DNA of 7,819 nucleotides from CAZOOK01 sp964581385 (GCA_964581385.1 CAZOOK010000083.1:1-7819); one strand, 5' to 3'; positions 1-7,100 are shown, numbered from the stretch's first letter. Made by a program: numbers and translations. The notes: a model not told the origin generated them from the sequence alone.

Positions 1-2
1 GA

Positions 3-134
3 CTGCCGGTGCCGACGTTCAGGGCTGGCTCGCAAAAGTCTCCGCGCTTGGTACACCTCAGAGACCTCGCTGAGCACATCGATAAGTGCCGGCAGGCTGC
101 GGCGGATGAGTGGCGGAAGATCCAGACGGCTTAA
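3..134 (+). CDS. 3' end of an Rz1/spanin-like phage lysis gene (partial)
   Basis: An open frame runs in from the left edge and ends at a TAA at 132-134, giving the last 43 residues of a protein. The visible part has a Pro-containing stretch (LPVPTF), then a charged amphipathic helix, LRDLAEHIDKCRQAADEWRK, closing on IQTA. A Pro-containing region followed by a short helix with one Cys and a Trp near the C terminus is seen in Rz1/LysC-type outer spanins and related phage lysis proteins. That similarity is the only basis for the call; the lipobox that would settle it lies outside the window. Phage tail genes at the other end make a phage origin plausible. It could equally be the end of an unrelated small protein. 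Confidence 0.35.
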   Translation: MPVPTFRAGSQKSPRLVHLRDLAEHIDKCRQAAADEWRKIQTA

Positions 135-206
135 GTTTCGGTAGGGGGTAATTTGATTGCGGCTGACCTTTCCAAGCCTCAGGAAGCGTCCCGTACGGAG
201 GTGGGG

Positions 207-638
207 CTAGCTGACCATCAAGATTTCCATATCAGCGTCGTTGAGCTGCCAGGTGTTGCCGTCGAGCGTGAGCGCGAAGTCACGGGTGCCCTTGAAGTAA
301 GTGGCGCAGTACATTTCCTTGAACTGCTCACCGGCCACCAAGCAGAGGTCGACGTCAAGCTGGCCGTCGGGCTTGGTGAAGCTGTATTCCGGGAACACGA
401 TCAAATCGACCTCGGGGCCGATCTCAAATCCCTTGGTGGCGAGCGTGGCCTTCACCGCCCACCAGTACGGTCCGTATTCGAGGTAGCGCGCCGGTTCCGA
501 TACCAAGCGGTCGCCGATGTAGCCGATCACGAAGTCCACCCATTTCTGCTTCCGGCCGCTCTTGACGTACTGGGCTTTGATCGCCACCAAGCTTTCCGCC
601 AAAGACGCTGCATCGATTTTCAGCTCGGTAAATTGCAT
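207..638 (-). CDS. Hypothetical protein, 143 residues, function not recognised
   Basis: I do not recognise this protein. It reads as a soluble cytosolic protein with mixed alpha/beta composition: no signal peptide, no membrane segment, an N-terminal helical part (residues 8-45), an aromatic cluster YLEYGPYWWAVK (53-64), then alternating short hydrophobic strands and acidic turns (75-143). The ATG at 638 is preceded by GGGGAATAG with suitable spacing, which supports this start. A longer open frame on the opposite strand (153-740) is Arg/His/Val-rich and looks like an antisense shadow. The gene converges on the lysis-like gene end at 134 and diverges from the envelope operon. It may be phage accessory cargo, but only its position suggests so. 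Confidence 0.7.
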   Translation of the reverse strand: MQFTELKIDAASLAESLVAIKAQYVKSGRKQKWVDFVIGYIGDRLVSEPARYLEYGPYWWAVKATLATKGFEIGPEVDLIVFPEYSFTKPDGQLDVDLCLVAGEQFKEMYCATYFKGTRDFALTLDGNTWQLNDADMEILMVS

Positions 639-647
639 GGTCTATTC

Positions 648-666
648 CCCGCTAGTCCCCAGCGGG
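648..666 (-). promoter_or_regulatory. Hairpin over the ribosome binding site of the 143-residue gene
   Basis: CCCGCT (648-653) and AGCGGG (661-666) form a perfect 6-bp stem around a 7-nt loop. Read on the minus strand, the distal arm contains the start of the GGGGAA Shine-Dalgarno stretch of the ATG at 638, so folding could partly hide the site. The complementarity is seen directly; the regulatory role is inference. An AT-rich stretch at 674-683 (TATAAAT read on plus, ATTTATA on minus) just upstream could supply a -10 element for this gene, but I see no convincing -35 partner. Confidence 0.35.
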
Positions 667-797
667 TAGGGTTGCATATAAATGCGGTGCCGGCCAGCAC
701 CAGGAGACACGGCAGGACGGTCGTCACTAGATGCAGATAGTGCGCAAGTGGCGAAGTTCAGACCCAGCCACATGCCAATTCACGTTGAGTTGTCACA

Positions 798-830
798 TTG
801 CCGATCGCGGTTCACCGGTATGATATCGGC
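798..830 (+). promoter_or_regulatory. Candidate promoter and operator of the envelope operon
   Basis: TTGCCG (798-803) can pair as a -35 element with TGATAT (821-826, 17-bp spacer) or TATGAT (819-824, 15-bp spacer). Overlapping it, GCCGAT (800-805) and ATCGGC (825-830) form a perfect 6-bp inverted repeat with a 19-bp gap. A dimeric repressor or activator could bind there. This is the best sigma70-like candidate in the 255-bp divergent gap, about 65 bp before the first operon ATG. The assignment rests on motif match alone. Confidence 0.3.
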
Positions 831-834
831 GCCG

Positions 835-877
835 GGGTGCACCCGGGCACACATCGAAGGGGCGACCGGAAGGGTCG
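835..877 (+). other. Palindromic 5' leader of the envelope operon
   Basis: The predicted leader contains a perfect 10-bp palindrome GGGTGCACCC (835-844) and a hairpin CGACC (863-867) / GGTCG (873-877) with loop GGAAG. The hairpin ends two bases before the AGGGA Shine-Dalgarno (879-883) of the ATG at 894. A stem this close to the ribosome binding site could tune translation. I could not match it to a known riboswitch class. Confidence 0.3.
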
Positions 878-893
878 TAGGGAAATAAGAATT

Positions 894-2072
894 ATGAAAA
901 CAAGCCAGTCATGGCTAGGGACAGTGTTGTTCGTTGTGTTCCTGCAATCCAGCAGCCTCGCATCGGCTGCGTCGGTGAGTTTTGCCGGATTTGCCTATGC
1001 TGGTGACCACAGCTCGGTTGATGCCCGATTTCCGCACGTACGCAAAATCGAAGATGCGCTTGCCACTGCGCACCAGCCGATCGATAAACAGCTGAGTGAT
1101 CGGTTGGCCGGCGTGACCCCGGCGGCATACGAGTTAAGGCCGGCGGGCTCGCTGGCGAGCCTTAAGGGCTCCGACCAAGCCATTGCGATGGCGTTGGTCC
1201 TGACCAACGAAACCGTCTCCACGGAACGCTTGGGTGAAGTGACCAAGCTGCTGATCGTTCTGAATGCCCAGGTCATGTATTTCGACTTCAAGACACAGAC
1301 GGTGCTGCGCGCCTACCCGGTTGACGCGGTCTACATTGATGCGCTCAACGAAGCACCCAGCGACGATTACGTTATCGCCCGCACCCGCGAAATGCTGCTC
1401 GCGGATGGCGCCGGCAGCCTGATGTCGAGTTTTGTATCGACCGTGAAAAACGCGGTGTTACCATCCACCGTTTCCCGATATCTGCAAATAGTAAAGGTCA
1501 GCATTGACCCGGATGCGGCCAAGCAGCTGCCCGCTTCGCTGATGGCGGCGCCGGGCGTGGCTGAGACTTGGCTGGCCGACAAACTGGACGCGGCATTTCT
1601 GGGCCAAGCAGGAGTGCCCATGCTGCCGTACTCCAAGGACAAAGGTTATGCCATCGGCAAAAAGATGGCGATGCGGTTTGCCGACGGTGACGTATACACC
1701 CTTACGCTTCCGGAAGCCGACTACGCCATTACTGTCGAGTTGCAGTCGTTCAAAAAGGTGAAGTTCGGCGATGTGCCGGCAGGGACCAGTTTCATTTATG
1801 GCGCCTTCGTACATGTCCAACTCACCGAACCGCTGTCTGGGCACAGTTACCTCGATGCCAGCTTCAAGGACGGAGAAACCAAGGTTGTGCCCGCCCGACA
1901 AAGCAGCATCGATGATGCCCCCGCATTTCAGGACGCACTCGATGCGCTGTTCAAGAAGCTCGCCGCGACTTTGGGCGGAAGCGATGACAAGTGGATTCGG
2001 TCGGCGACCTCGGCCACTGATATCGGCGATCAAATTAGAAACACTCGAAAGGTGCTCAACTCATGCAAATGA
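894..2072 (+). CDS. Exported protein of unknown function, first gene of the envelope operon
   Basis: I do not recognise a named family. The ATG at 894 gives 392 residues. AGGGA ten bases upstream and the immediate signal peptide (hydrophobic core about residues 8-17, cleavage near LASA/A at 25-26) favour it over an in-frame ATG at 798, which would add an Arg/Gly-rich extension ahead of the signal. The mature protein opens with SVSFAGFAYAGD (27-38). A helical middle follows, then a strand-rich C-terminal half with alternating motifs such as LPEADYAITVELQSFKKVKF, and a final amphipathic helix region (DDAPAFQDALDALFKKLAATL). The only Cys is the second-last residue and there is no lipobox, so it should be periplasmic or outer-membrane-associated. 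It overlaps the next gene by 10 bp, implying translational coupling and a shared role. Confidence 0.8.
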   Translation: MKTSQSWLGTVLFVVFLQSSSLASAASVSFAGFAYAGDHSSVDARFPHVRKIEDALATAHQPIDKQLSDRLAGVTPAAYELRPAGSLASLKGSDQAIAMALVLTNETVSTERLGEVTKLLIVLNAQVMYFDFKTQTVLRAYPVDAVYIDALNEAPSDDYVIARTREMLLADGAGSLMSSFVSTVKNAVLPSTVSRYLQIVKVSIDPDAAKQLPASLMAAPGVAETWLADKLDAAFLGQAGVPMLPYSKDKGYAIGKKMAMRFADGDVYTLTLPEADYAITVELQSFKKVKFGDVPAGTSFIYGAFVHVQLTEPLSGHSYLDASFKDGETKVVPARQSSIDDAPAFQDALDALFKKLAATLGGSDDKWIRSATSATDIGDQIRNTRKVLNSCK

Positions 2073-3199
2073 TTCTTCGCTTCCTTCTTGCCCTGTCGGT
2101 ACTGTCAGCGGCGCCGCAGGCATTGGCACAGATTGAATCCGCCAAAGGCACTGGCACGGTTTCCTATTCGTGGAGTCTGGGCGCCGATGACAAAACTAAG
2201 GCGTTGCATGATGCCGAAGTCAATGCCGTGGAGCGCTACGTCGCCGAGCACGGCGCGGCACAGTCGCAGAATTTCGACGTGATCCGCGACAAGGTGTCAT
2301 CGTCGATCAATGATTACGTGCTCAGTTCGACCATCCTATCCGAGGACAATCGCAAGGACGCGAAGCAGTACAGCGTCGTCATCCGCGCAGATATCAACAC
2401 CGCGCGGCTGAATAATGCGTTTAAGGCGAGTTCTGCGGTCACCAACACCGCGGCGGCGCAGAAATCACCGTTAACCTTCGTGTTCGTCGCGCGGCAACAG
2501 GATTCGGTTAAGAGCTTCGACACTCATGTGTACTCGCGGACCGATCACACGGACAACATCACGGCAGCGGCGCAGGGCAGCCAAACGGGGACCGAGGGCG
2601 AGCACATCAAGAAAGGCTCTGTAGGGACCAGCAGCAGCGCCAGCGGGCAATACACAGCATCCCAGACCACTTCAAGCATTGATGAAAGCGGCGGCAGCAA
2701 ACTTCGAAAAGCGGATCAAGTGACGTGGGCATTGATGCCGACCGCTTCGATCAACTCGGTCGTCACCGGCGTATTCTCGTCTGCGGGCTATGACGTAGTC
2801 GACGCTGAGTATGTGGAGCCGTCATCGAATGGCCTGCTGAGCCTTAAGGCGCTGCGGAGCGATTATCAGACCGGCAACGATTTGCAGCCGCAGACTCTAC
2901 GCAACACAGTGCAGGGCCTGCAGGCGGCGCAGGTGCCGTATTTGGCCCTGGCAACGCTCGATGTAAGTACGCCCGATACCGATCCGTCGACCGGACTGGT
3001 ACGCATCAACGTCACCGTGTCGGGCAAGATCCTGGATGTCACCGGGCGCTTCCCGCGCACATTGTCCTCGGTCGGCCCGGTGCAGTTCGCCGGTACCGGC
3101 CCCAGCACCGACGTCGCACAAACCAATGCGCTCAAGCTCGCGGCCGACAGCGCTGCACATGAACTCGTCAGCCAGATCAATGCGGCTGGCATTCACTAA
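2063..3199 (+). CDS. Exported LPP20/FlgT_N-like protein with a Ser/Thr/Gly-rich linker
   Basis: This 378-residue protein has a clear signal peptide (hydrophobic core 4-16, cleavage after ALA at 23). Residues 26-120 resemble the LPP20/FlgT N-terminal fold: a GTGTV strand, a helix of regularly spaced Ala (KALHDAEVNAVERYV), then strands ending YSVVIRADI. A strand TFVFVARQQDS (138-148) precedes a low-complexity linker rich in Ser, Thr, Gly and Gln (165-212). A second alpha/beta domain (217-378) contains QAAQVPYLALATLDV and closes with a long Ala-rich helix (355-377). GAAAGG ten bases upstream supports ATG 2063; ATG 2069 is an alternative overlapping the previous stop. The family is associated with periplasmic and outer-membrane assemblies. 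The domain call is by pattern and is moderately secure for the N-terminal part only. Confidence 0.75.
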   Translation: MQMILRFLLALSVLSAAPQALAQIESAKGTGTVSYSWSLGADDKTKALHDAEVNAVERYVAEHGAAQSQNFDVIRDKVSSSINDYVLSSTILSEDNRKDAKQYSVVIRADINTARLNNAFKASSAVTNTAAAQKSPLTFVFVARQQDSVKSFDTHVYSRTDHTDNITAAAQGSQTGTEGEHIKKGSVGTSSSASGQYTASQTTSSIDESGGSKLRKADQVTWALMPTASINSVVTGVFSSAGYDVVDAEYVEPSSNGLLSLKALRSDYQTGNDLQPQTLRNTVQGLQAAQVPYLALATLDVSTPDTDPSTGLVRINVTVSGKILDVTGRFPRTLSSVGPVQFAGTGPSTDVAQTNALKLAADSAAHELVSQINAAGIH

Positions 3200-3223
3200 A
3201 CCACCACCGTAGGAGTTTCCGTT

Positions 3224-3892
3224 GTGAATAAGAACAAAATCCTTACTGCTGCATGCTTTGTTAGCTTAATTGCCTCCTCGTCGCTGCCCGCTTTTCAGCT
3301 GCCGCAGCTGCCTGGTCAGGCAGCCTCGACGCCCGCAGCTGCGGCGCCGGCCACCGGCGGTGATCAACTGGTAGCCGCCTACACGGGTGCCGACCAAGAA
3401 GTCCTGGCCGCGCAGTCGAAATTTGCTGACGCGCTGGGCTTGAAGGACAAAGCTGCCGAGTTTGCCGCGACGGCTGCTGCATTGGGTAGTGGCAGCACCA
3501 GCGCTAATGATCTGAGCAAGGTCGAGAGCAAATCGACAGCCGCAGAAGCCGACATCGCTCAAGCTATGAAAAGCAACGTTACCTTGTCGGACACGGCCAA
3601 GCAGACCTATATCGATGGTCTCAAGCATCTGGCTGTGGGCACCACCAAAACGGTCGCCCTCAAGGACAACGCGATGGCTTTCGGCAATGCGGCGCAGGCA
3701 CAGATTGCCGCCGCTTCGATCGTCGACAAGCTCTCCGTTACCAATAAACTGGCACCGGGCATGTATGTCGCGCAGCACCTGCCGGGCCATCTGGTCTCGC
3801 TTGGCACCACATTGAAATCGGCAGTGGATTTTGCGAAGAGTCACGACATCCCGGTGCCGGCGGATGCGACCTCGGCACTGAGCGCGTTGTAA
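3224..3892 (+). CDS. Small exported Ala-rich helical protein
   Basis: I do not recognise a family. The gene starts with GTG, backed by AGGAG eight bases upstream, and gives 222 residues. A signal peptide (core about 7-20, cleavage near LPA/F at 23-24) is followed by a Pro/Ala-rich stretch (25-44) that is probably disordered. The rest is almost entirely helical and Ala-rich, with heptad-like hydrophobics at 48-92, 100-140 and 145-205, ending in a short Pro-containing tail. The mature protein has no Cys and no membrane segment. Its place between the LPP20-like and CsgG/FlgT-like genes makes it a candidate exported substrate, spacer or periplasmic partner of that assembly. This is inferred from context alone. 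Confidence 0.75.
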   Translation: MNKNKILTAACFVSLIASSSLPAFQLPQLPGQAASTPAAAAPATGGDQLVAAYTGADQEVLAAQSKFADALGLKDKAAEFAATAAALGSGSTSANDLSKVESKSTAAEADIAQAMKSNVTLSDTAKQTYIDGLKHLAVGTTKTVALKDNAMAFGNAAQAQIAAASIVDKLSVTNKLAPGMYVAQHLPGHLVSLGTTLKSAVDFAKSHDIPVPADATSALSAL

Positions 3893-3927
3893 GGATATCG
3901 GGACTGGCGGCGTGAATGGGGAACTGC

Positions 3928-5361
3928 ATGCAGCGGACTAAAACCACCAGGGTCAAACAGATAGCATGCAGTTTCCTGCTGCTGGGCGTCATGGGCTGGC
4001 AGCAGGCGGCGGCACAGACGCCCACACCTCCCGCGACCGCCATTACACCGGTGCCCGATGTAGGGTCACAGCGGACGCAGACGGTGCGCGTGACGGGGAC
4101 GGGCAGCAGCCCAGAGGAAGCGGTCGATGCGGCTATTCGCCTGGCAGTGCTATCGGCCAATGGTGCCACGGTTGATCTAAATTCGACGGAGATGCGCGCC
4201 ACGCTGCAGGTCGCCGTTGGCGTCCGCGAAGCCGATTTGCGCGCACACGCCTTTGCGGATGTCGTTACTCAGCGTTCCAAAGGTGCGGTCACAGGATTCA
4301 ACCTGATTGACTTGTCGAAGCCCGTGCTGGGTGTTGGCGATTATTCAGCGACCATCGAAGCCAGAGTGGCCAAATTTCAGGCGCCGGCCGACAACAATCG
4401 GGTCAAGATAGTGGTGGCCCCATTGCATTATTCGACCGCAACTTTCGATGTCGGAGGACAATCGTTTGCGGCAAAGCAGATTGCCACCGATATTCAGCAA
4501 CAGGTGGTTGACTTACTGACGCAGACCAATCGTTTCGCAGTGCTTGATCGCGACTATTCGGCTGAGGTGCTGCAAGAGCTGGATCTGGTGTCGTCTGGAC
4601 AGGCGTCCACCGAGCAGTACGCGAAGCTTGGACAGGCTTTGCCGGCGGATGTGATTTGGACCGGTTCGATCGAATCGTTCCAGTACCAGCGTCATGCGCG
4701 TGCGCTGGAGAGCAGCGATCGCCAGTTGGTTAGTTATTCCGGCAGTGCGATGCTGTCGCATCGACTGGTTAATGTCGCCACTCGGCAGATCCTGCTGAGC
4801 GACACGCTGACGGACAAACCGGAGCCAGTCGAGCCGACGACACTGCCGGTGCGGATTGATACGGCTGCGAAGTTACACAGCATGGAAGCGGATCTGGCGT
4901 CGCAGATTGTGATGGGGATCACGCAGCAGATGTTTCCGATCACTGTGGTCTCGCGCAATGCTGACCAAGTAGTGCTCAGCCAAGGTGGCAAGATGCTCGT
5001 TGAGCACGCAACCTATCAAGTGGTGGTGATGGGTGACGTGGTCAAAGACCCCCAGACGGGACAAATACTCGGACATGCGGAGCAGCCATGCTGCACCGTG
5101 ACTGTGGATCGGGTGACGCCGTCACTGGCTTATGGCCACCTCAATGGCGTGTCGGCAGGTTTGGATGGGTTGCCAACCGGCGCACTGCAGTTGCGCAAAA
5201 CCGTGGCAGTAGCAGCGGCCGGCGCTACTCCCGATGCGAGCAAGGTGGCGGGACCAGCGGGTGCTGTTGCGCCTGGTTCGCACAAACGGTCTGTGACGCC
5301 CTCAGCTGAAGCCACGGCAACGCCAGTTTCGCCAGCGCCAGCGGGCGACAAAAATTGGTGA
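3928..5361 (+). CDS. FlgT/CsgG-like outer-membrane assembly protein
   Basis: From ATG 3928 the protein has 477 residues. GGGGA five bases upstream favours this start over an in-frame ATG at 3916. The order of parts is: a signal peptide ending at AAAQ (29); an LPP20/FlgT_N-like domain (about 51-151) with VTGTG and an Ala-spaced helix; a CsgG-like middle domain (about 158-335) with RVKIVVAPL, RFAVLDRDYSAEVLQEL (202-218) and ADVIWTGSIESF (240-251); a FlgT_C-like small beta domain (about 338-420) with a KDPQTGQILG turn and a vicinal Cys pair (388-389); and an Ala/Pro/Thr-rich tail (430-477). Like FlgT and unlike CsgG it lacks a lipobox. CsgG relatives form outer-membrane export pores, and FlgT builds a ring at the Vibrio sodium-motor flagellum. 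With no flagellar or curli genes nearby, its partners are probably the four neighbouring exported proteins. Confidence 0.75.
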   Translation: MQRTKTTRVKQIACSFLLLGVMGWQQAAAQTPTPPATAITPVPDVGSQRTQTVRVTGTGSSPEEAVDAAIRLAVLSANGATVDLNSTEMRATLQVAVGVREADLRAHAFADVVTQRSKGAVTGFNLIDLSKPVLGVGDYSATIEARVAKFQAPADNNRVKIVVAPLHYSTATFDVGGQSFAAKQIATDIQQQVVDLLTQTNRFAVLDRDYSAEVLQELDLVSSGQASTEQYAKLGQALPADVIWTGSIESFQYQRHARALESSDRQLVSYSGSAMLSHRLVNVATRQILLSDTLTDKPEPVEPTTLPVRIDTAAKLHSMEADLASQIVMGITQQMFPITVVSRNADQVVLSQGGKMLVEHATYQVVVMGDVVKDPQTGQILGHAEQPCCTVTVDRVTPSLAYGHLNGVSAGLDGLPTGALQLRKTVAVAAAGATPDASKVAGPAGAVAPGSHKRSVTPSAEATATPVSPAPAGDKNW

Positions 5362-5729
5362 TGAAAATGCGTGATGGATTCTGTTGGACCGCGTTGATGA
5401 TCAGTGTGGCCTTGTTGGCGAGCTGCGCCTCGCATGACCTGGCCGGACGTTGGCAAGCACAATGGCCGGATGGTCATTCCACCGAACTGAGCATTCAGCA
5501 GTTTGGGGATAAGGAGTGGTATCTCAAAGGGACACCCGCAGAGCTTAATGGCGTCTATCAGCTGCAGGATGACCAGTTGGCTTGTACCAAAGCAGATATG
5601 CCAAGGGACGCCGGATTTGTGTGGCGAGTCATCGACAATCAACACTTGATTCTGATCGACGAACCTTCATTTGATCGCTTGGGAGATCGCTGGCTGGGTA
5701 TCAATCTGCACAAAATGAAAACGCCATAG
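5361..5729 (+). CDS. Small putative outer-membrane lipoprotein
   Basis: The ATG at 5361 shares its first base with the previous stop (ATGA overlap), so translation is probably coupled; an in-frame TTG two codons earlier is less likely. The 122-residue product has a lipoprotein signal with lipobox LASC and lipidated Cys22. The residue after it is Ala rather than Asp, so outer-membrane sorting is expected. The mature part opens LAGRWQAQWPDG and is a run of short strands (Trp, Tyr and Leu alternating with polar residues), consistent with a small beta-barrel or beta-sandwich of lipocalin-like size. No catalytic motif is visible. As last gene of the array it may be an accessory or anchoring subunit of the CsgG/FlgT-like assembly. 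Lipoprotein status is well supported; function is unknown. Confidence 0.75.
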   Translation: MKMRDGFCWTALMISVALLASCASHDLAGRWQAQWPDGHSTELSIQQFGDKEWYLKGTPAELNGVYQLQDDQLACTKADMPRDAGFVWRVIDNQHLILIDEPSFDRLGDRWLGINLHKMKTP

Positions 5730-5732
5730 AGG

Positions 5733-5754
5733 ACGCGATTTCTCTGCGTCGCGT
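5733..5754 (+). terminator. Possible terminator hairpin after the envelope operon
   Basis: ACGCGA (5733-5738) and TCGCGT (5749-5754) form a perfect 6-bp GC-rich stem starting three bases after the last operon stop. No T-tract follows, so it is a weak intrinsic terminator or an RNA-stabilising 3' end. The rest of 5730-5928 shows no gene on either strand. Confidence 0.3.
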
Positions 5755-5852
5755 GCCCTGCTTGAATATGGAGTTGCCGATATTGGCGCAGGAAAAATAA
5801 AGGGAACCCCTCCACCAGTGATATAGCCCGGCTTCAGGATTCCCCGTCGGAT

Positions 5853-5876
5853 GACATCAGCCTAAAGCATGATGTC
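5853..5876. terminator. Inverted repeat between convergent genes
   Basis: GACATCA (5853-5859) and TGATGTC (5870-5876) are perfect 7-bp inverted arms around a 10-bp loop. They lie between the ends of the lipoprotein gene and the tail fibre gene. A second odd palindrome, TGACG-G-CGTCA, sits at 5905-5915, just beyond the fibre stop. Position suggests bidirectional transcript-end structure; neither has a clear T-run. Confidence 0.3.
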
Positions 5877-5928
5877 GCCCTAGAAATATTGTCATCAGAT
5901 CGAGTGACGGCGTCAACTTCGGCAGCCG

Positions 5929-7011
5929 TTACAGTTTGATCATGAGATTAAGAAATACTGTGGGCTGCATATTCGGATGTGACTGATCAGCATCAGTATC
6001 GCCAGCGAATGACGAATCAACGGCAGGCCCAGCGCCTGAGCCGCTATAGCCATACGGCTGAATAAACTCGTCGCCGGGATTTGTGCCGCTGTTATCCGCA
6101 GTGGAATCCCGGCCGCCCAGTTGATGTTTATGGCTCTGAATACCGCTCTGCTGGCCCGTAAGCGTGACACCTTCAGTACCGACCGCTGCCATCAGCGCGC
6201 GAGCCGTCAGGGAAAGTCCTGAACCGGCTACACCGATCGCTCTCCCTAAAATGAGGCCGAGCTTCAGTCGCTTGCCGGCATTGAAATCTGTAAGTGCATC
6301 GGTACCGCGCGCGGAAATTGCGCCTGTGGATGTAAAAATTGGCGCAAAAGTATTGCTGACATTGTTCCAGATCAACTGGAAGAGCGCAGAAGTGTCCGCG
6401 TTTGCTCTGTTCGTCGCGCCGGATGCTGCATTGCCGATCGTGCCATCGTCTGCCATTACCCAGCCCGCTTTTGCTGTTGGTTGCAGCGTAAGCAAACAAG
6501 TTCCAGTATCTGGAATTAGGTACTGCGACAGGGTCGCCAATTGTGCTTGCACAGCAGAAAGTGCGGCACCACTCGGGTCCACAGTGACCGTCACAGATCC
6601 CAGCGGTACCGAATTCAGCCGGAAGCTGTAGGACTCCGCCACCTGGAGGGATGAGTTCCGCAGTGCATGGACGTACGTCGGCGTCGAATAGATGGCGAAC
6701 AGAATTCCGCCGGCATCGGGATCGCCCGCCCAGATTCCGATCTCGCCGACGTTATAGGGAGTGCTGCCATACTCCGGAAAGAGCGCGGCGAGCGTCACCT
6801 GTGCGCCATTCTGCGTCCCGCCTCCGAAAGTGGCCTTTTCCAATCTCGCCACCATCGCAGTCTGGGTCGCATTGCCGGAACCGTTCACGGCCGGCGTGTA
6901 CTGCCCTGAGCCGAACGCGATATGCGTCAATGCGATTTGGAGCCCTGAGCCCGCCGCGGTCACGGCGGCATTGAGCCCAACTTGAGTGAGAATAGGAACG
7001 ATAGCGGTCAT
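5929..7011 (-). CDS. Phage tail-collar fibre protein
   Basis: The 360-residue product is a myophage-type tail fibre. The N-terminal region (1-160) opens MTAIVPILTQVGLNAAVTAA and continues with ALTHIAFGSGQYTPA and NVGEIGIWAGD. This matches the phage tail-collar fibre N-terminal family that attaches P2-like fibres to the baseplate. The C-terminal half (175-360) is tail-collar-like: KAGWVMADDGTIGNA, then an AGSGLSLTARALMAAVGTEG region, the HxH-containing SHKHQLGG (293-300) and a closing SHPNMQPTVFLNLMIKL. HxH motifs in fibre tips often bind iron. The ATG at 7011 follows GGGG at suitable spacing. The gene appears full length, but no fibre-assembly chaperone gene follows in the 199-bp gap. The upstream neighbour is a short protein, not the baseplate gene I usual in P2-like order, suggesting a rearranged phage locus. 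Confidence 0.88.
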   Translation of the reverse strand: MTAIVPILTQVGLNAAVTAAGSGLQIALTHIAFGSGQYTPAVNGSGNATQTAMVARLEKATFGGGTQNGAQVTLAALFPEYGSTPYNVGEIGIWAGDPDAGGILFAIYSTPTYVHALRNSSLQVAESYSFRLNSVPLGSVTVTVDPSGAALSAVQAQLATLSQYLIPDTGTCLLTLQPTAKAGWVMADDGTIGNAASGATNRANADTSALFQLIWNNVSNTFAPIFTSTGAISARGTDALTDFNAGKRLKLGLILGRAIGVAGSGLSLTARALMAAVGTEGVTLTGQQSGIQSHKHQLGGRDSTADNSGTNPGDEFIQPYGYSGSGAGPAVDSSFAGDTDADQSHPNMQPTVFLNLMIKL

Positions 7012-7100
7012 GAACTGGCCCCATGGTAGATGGGACCATCATGGGTCCATCAGACGGGGCCGCTACGCGACGTTTCCGCTTTGCCATTGATCAATCAGCC

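Noticed and set aside
153..740. Long plus-strand open frame (195 residues) opposite the 143-residue gene
   Set aside because: It is rich in Arg, His and Val, has no good ribosome binding site, and mirrors the better-looking minus-strand protein.
838..883. Cyclic-di-GMP (GEMM) riboswitch in the operon leader
   Set aside because: A GGGCACAC stretch and nearby GAA/GGAA loops gave a superficial likeness, but the conserved ACGCAAAGCC core and paired stems are missing.
3928..5361. True flagellar FlgT or curli CsgG
   Set aside because: There is no lipobox, and no flagellar or curli gene is nearby. The proteins share folds, but the context does not support either gene name.
6164..6631. Plus-strand open frame (155 residues) opposite the tail fibre
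   Set aside because: It lies wholly antisense to a clear tail-collar fibre gene and its low-complexity Ala/Pro/Ser composition is typical of a shadow.
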